From an uncultured beta proteobacterium (GTDB taxonomy: Bacteria; Pseudomonadota; Gammaproteobacteria; Burkholderiales; Rhodocyclaceae): 16,916 nt of DNA. Under the pieces are notes generated by a model. That model was not told the DNA's origin. It saw nothing but the letters and a program-made list of their open reading frames with translations, and did not search any database. Made by a program: the position numbers and the translations under genes. This document shows, piece after piece, positions 15,175 through 16,916 of this stretch; positions within the stretch are counted from its first letter, which is position 1; each line of letters opens with the position of its first letter. Location of the stretch: assembly GCA_903933395.1 (NCBI GenBank), contig CAIZKA010000390.1, forward strand, positions 1 through 16,916, given 5' to 3'.

Positions 15175-16284
15175 ATGGAAGCGTTTCGCTGGACCCCCTG
15201 CTTCGTCACCGGCCTGACCGATGTCGATAACCAGCACCATCACCTGGTCGACGTCATCAATCGATTCGGTAATCTGGTCATGCGGCAGGAGGGCGCGTCC
15301 ATCACCGACCTGGAATCGATATTTGCCGAACTTGCGGCCTACGCCCAGTATCATTTTGTCGAAGAAGAGGCCTTGATGATATCGGAAGGCATCGATTCGC
15401 GGCATGTAGCGCAACACCGGCAGAGCCACGCTGACTTTCTCGATGAGGTGACCCAGTTGCATGCGGACGTATCCGCCAACAACCTGGATGCGACGAAGCC
15501 GCTGCTGCAGTTCCTGACGCATTGGCTGGCCTACCACATCCTCGGCGCAGACCAGTTCATGGCCAGGCAGATAGCCTCGATCCGGGCCGGATGCCGACCC
15601 GAGGACGCCTATCTGGCAGATACGAACGCCAATGACCCGGCCACCGATACCTTGCTGAAGGCGCTGAACGGACTGTTTGTGCAAGTTTCGGAACGCAATC
15701 ACGAACTGGTGCAACTGAACAAGACCCTGGAAGCGCGAGTGATGGCACGTACCGAGGCCTTGACCGATGCCAACCAGCAACTCGATGACCTGGCCAATAC
15801 CGATACGCTGACCGGCCTGCCGAACCGCCGTTACGCACTGCGCCGCTTCGCCCTGGAATGGGATGCCGCCTTGCGTGACGACGCACCGCTGGCCTGCATG
15901 ATGATCGATGCCGACGGATTCAAGGTCATCAACGACACTCATGGTCACGACGCAGGAGATGCCGTGCTGCGCGCGCTATCGGCGCGCTTGCAGCACGCGG
16001 TGCGCACCGACGATATTGTCTGCCGGCTGGGTGGCGACGAATTCCTGATCATCTGCGCAAAGACACCGCTGGGGGGCGCACTGAAACTGGCCGAGACGAT
16101 CCGGCAGGAAGTCGCGGCACTGCGCGTTCCCGCGGGTGCAGGCGAGTGGTGCGGCAGCATCAGCGTCGGCGTTGCTGCGCGCACAGCGGCCATGCACAAA
16201 CTCGACGACCTGATGAAGGCCGCGGACCTTGGCGTCTACGCAGCCAAGCGCAATGGTCGCAACTGTGTCGCGACCGCGGAGTAA
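15175..16284 (+). CDS. Bacteriohemerythrin-GGDEF diguanylate cyclase
   Basis: A 369-residue cytoplasmic protein that should make c-di-GMP from GTP under control of oxygen or redox state. The N-terminal bacteriohemerythrin domain (about 5-135) keeps all seven di-iron ligands: His21, His60, Glu64, His81, His85, His121 and Asp126. A coiled-coil linker (about 165-205) leads to the GGDEF domain, with DTLTGLPNRR, DADGFKVINDTHGH and an intact GGDEF at 286-290. The inhibitory I-site RxxD (RTDD, 277-280) is present, so product feedback is expected. The ATG at 15175 has AGGAAG seven bases upstream; an in-frame TTG at 15151 is less likely. It is convergent with motB, and its product could feed the PilZ protein at 8250; that link is inference. 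Confidence 0.93.
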   Translation: MEAFRWTPCFVTGLTDVDNQHHHLVDVINRFGNLVMRQEGASITDLESIFAELAAYAQYHFVEEEALMISEGIDSRHVAQHRQSHADFLDEVTQLHADVSANNLDATKPLLQFLTHWLAYHILGADQFMARQIASIRAGCRPEDAYLADTNANDPATDTLLKALNGLFVQVSERNHELVQLNKTLEARVMARTEALTDANQQLDDLANTDTLTGLPNRRYALRRFALEWDAALRDDAPLACMMIDADGFKVINDTHGHDAGDAVLRALSARLQHAVRTDDIVCRLGGDEFLIICAKTPLGGALKLAETIRQEVAALRVPAGAGEWCGSISVGVAARTAAMHKLDDLMKAADLGVYAAKRNGRNCVATAE

Positions 16285-16310
16285 TCACATGAACGCAGCA
16301 AACACACTCT

Positions 16311-16331
16311 CCCTCCCCTTCAAGGGGAGGG
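16311..16331. terminator. GC-rich hairpin between convergent genes, dispersed-repeat type
   Basis: CCCTCCCC and GGGGAGGG form a perfect 8-bp stem around TTCAA, followed by a second G-rich run (GGGGAGGGG). It lies between the converging hemerythrin-GGDEF and motB genes and could end transcription on either side, though no U-tract follows. This kind of CCCTCCCC-TTCAAG-GGGAGGG unit resembles a small intergenic repeat widespread in bacterial genomes. Confidence 0.55.
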
Positions 16332-16375
16332 CTGGGGAGGGGACGGGTCAATTCAGGCCGGGAACAGGCTGATGC

Positions 16376-16916
16376 TCAGCGCGCGGCCGCGCGCGCCGGA
16401 GCCGCACCAAGCGCTCCGTCCTCCAGTTCCTGTGCGTCTTCGATCTCGATTCTTTGCCCGTCCGCCAGAATCGCATCCTCGGTCCGTTTGTTCATGATCA
16501 CGATGCTGATGCGGCGATTGATCGGGTTGTAGGCATTCTGCTTGTCGAACAACACGGTTGACGCCAGACCCACCACGCGCATTACCTTGTCATCACGCAT
16601 GCCGCCGGCAACCAGCTCACGCCGCGAGGCGTTGGCGCGGTTGGTGGATAGCTCCCAATTGCTGAAGTCGCGCGCACCCCCGGCAAAAGGCTGGGCGTCG
16701 GTGTGGCCCGCCAGGCTGACATGGTTTTCCACATTGTTCAGCGTCTTGCCGATTTCGCGCAGGATGACGCGGGTGTAGGGTTTTACTTCCGAGCTGGCCG
16801 AATCAAACATCGGCCGGTTCTTTTCGTCAACAATCTGGATGCGCAGGCCCTCGCTGGTGAGATCGAGCAGCAACTGGTTCTTGAACTGCTTGAGCGTCGC
16901 GTTAACGTCGATCAGG
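16376..16916 (-). CDS. motB: MotB-like flagellar stator protein, C-terminal part
   Basis: The frame runs off the right edge of the window, so the N-terminal plug and transmembrane segment are missing. About 180 residues are visible. They form the OmpA-like peptidoglycan-binding domain of MotB: GLRIQIVDEKNRPMFDSAS, then SLAGHTDAQPF, NWELSTNRANASRREL, and NRRISIVIM. MotB anchors the MotA/B proton-channel stator to the cell wall and transmits torque. The C-terminal tail is Ala/Glu-rich and unstructured-looking. A motA gene would be expected just upstream, beyond the window. A related OmpA-type protein is possible, but the DEKNRPMF and TDAQPF features favour MotB. Confidence 0.85.
   Translation of the reverse strand, partial: LIDVNATLKQFKNQLLLDLTSEGLRIQIVDEKNRPMFDSASSEVKPYTRVILREIGKTLNNVENHVSLAGHTDAQPFAGGARDFSNWELSTNRANASRRELVAGGMRDDKVMRVVGLASTVLFDKQNAYNPINRRISIVIMNKRTEDAILADGQRIEIEDAQELEDGALGAAPARAAAR

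Noticed and set aside
15037..15948. 303-codon minus-strand open frame opposite the hemerythrin-GGDEF gene
   Set aside because: The opposite strand encodes a protein with complete iron ligands; this frame is its shadow.

Overview
The window is GC-rich DNA (roughly 60 % G+C by eye) from the chromosome of a Gram-negative, motile bacterium. Lipoproteins, a MotB stator protein, a bacteriohemerythrin-GGDEF fusion, HDOD, PilZ and PEGA proteins and a SulP-STAS-cNMP fusion point to a betaproteobacterium, perhaps Rhodocyclales or a relative. That placement is inference. No rRNA, tRNA, CRISPR array, transposase or integrase was seen.

Layout. (1) 122-3929, minus strand: four genes read leftwards, in order a class III nucleotide cyclase-like protein with a PEGA tail, a TPR-type lipoprotein, a PknB-type Ser/Thr kinase with a C-terminal membrane anchor, and an exported EF-hand/glycine-zipper protein. 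This looks like an envelope signalling cluster. (2) 3936-4868: a gene-poor stretch that ends with a sigma70-like promoter and a decayed copy of a small zinc-ribbon gene. (3) 4869-7788, plus: HDOD gene overlapping a FapA/DUF342-type gene. (4) 7987-8618, plus: a second copy of the same promoter, an intact small zinc-ribbon gene, and an overlapping PilZ gene. (5) 8757-10964, plus: SulP transporter with STAS and cNMP-binding-like domains. (6) 10965-12871: an islet with an unknown small gene, a gene-free stretch and an orphan ParA-type ATPase. It lies between the 3' end of the SulP gene and a decayed second copy of that 3' end. (7) 12925-15036, minus: HDOD gene with TTG start, metallo-beta-lactamase-fold hydrolase, and a small conserved-looking protein. 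(8) 15175-16284, plus: bacteriohemerythrin-GGDEF diguanylate cyclase, convergent with a partial motB (16376 to window end), with a GC-rich hairpin repeat between them.

How it fits together. Much of the window is signal transduction: protein phosphorylation, a cyclase-like domain, c-di-GMP synthesis and sensing (GGDEF, PilZ), two HDOD proteins, and a flagellar stator. The two least expected observations are non-coding. One is the duplicated promoter plus zinc-ribbon unit in front of two different signalling operons. The other is the 48-bp imperfect direct repeat of the SulP gene end that brackets the ParA islet. Cyclase and cNMP-like domains occur in the same window, but both lack canonical nucleotide-specificity residues, so a cAMP circuit should not be assumed.
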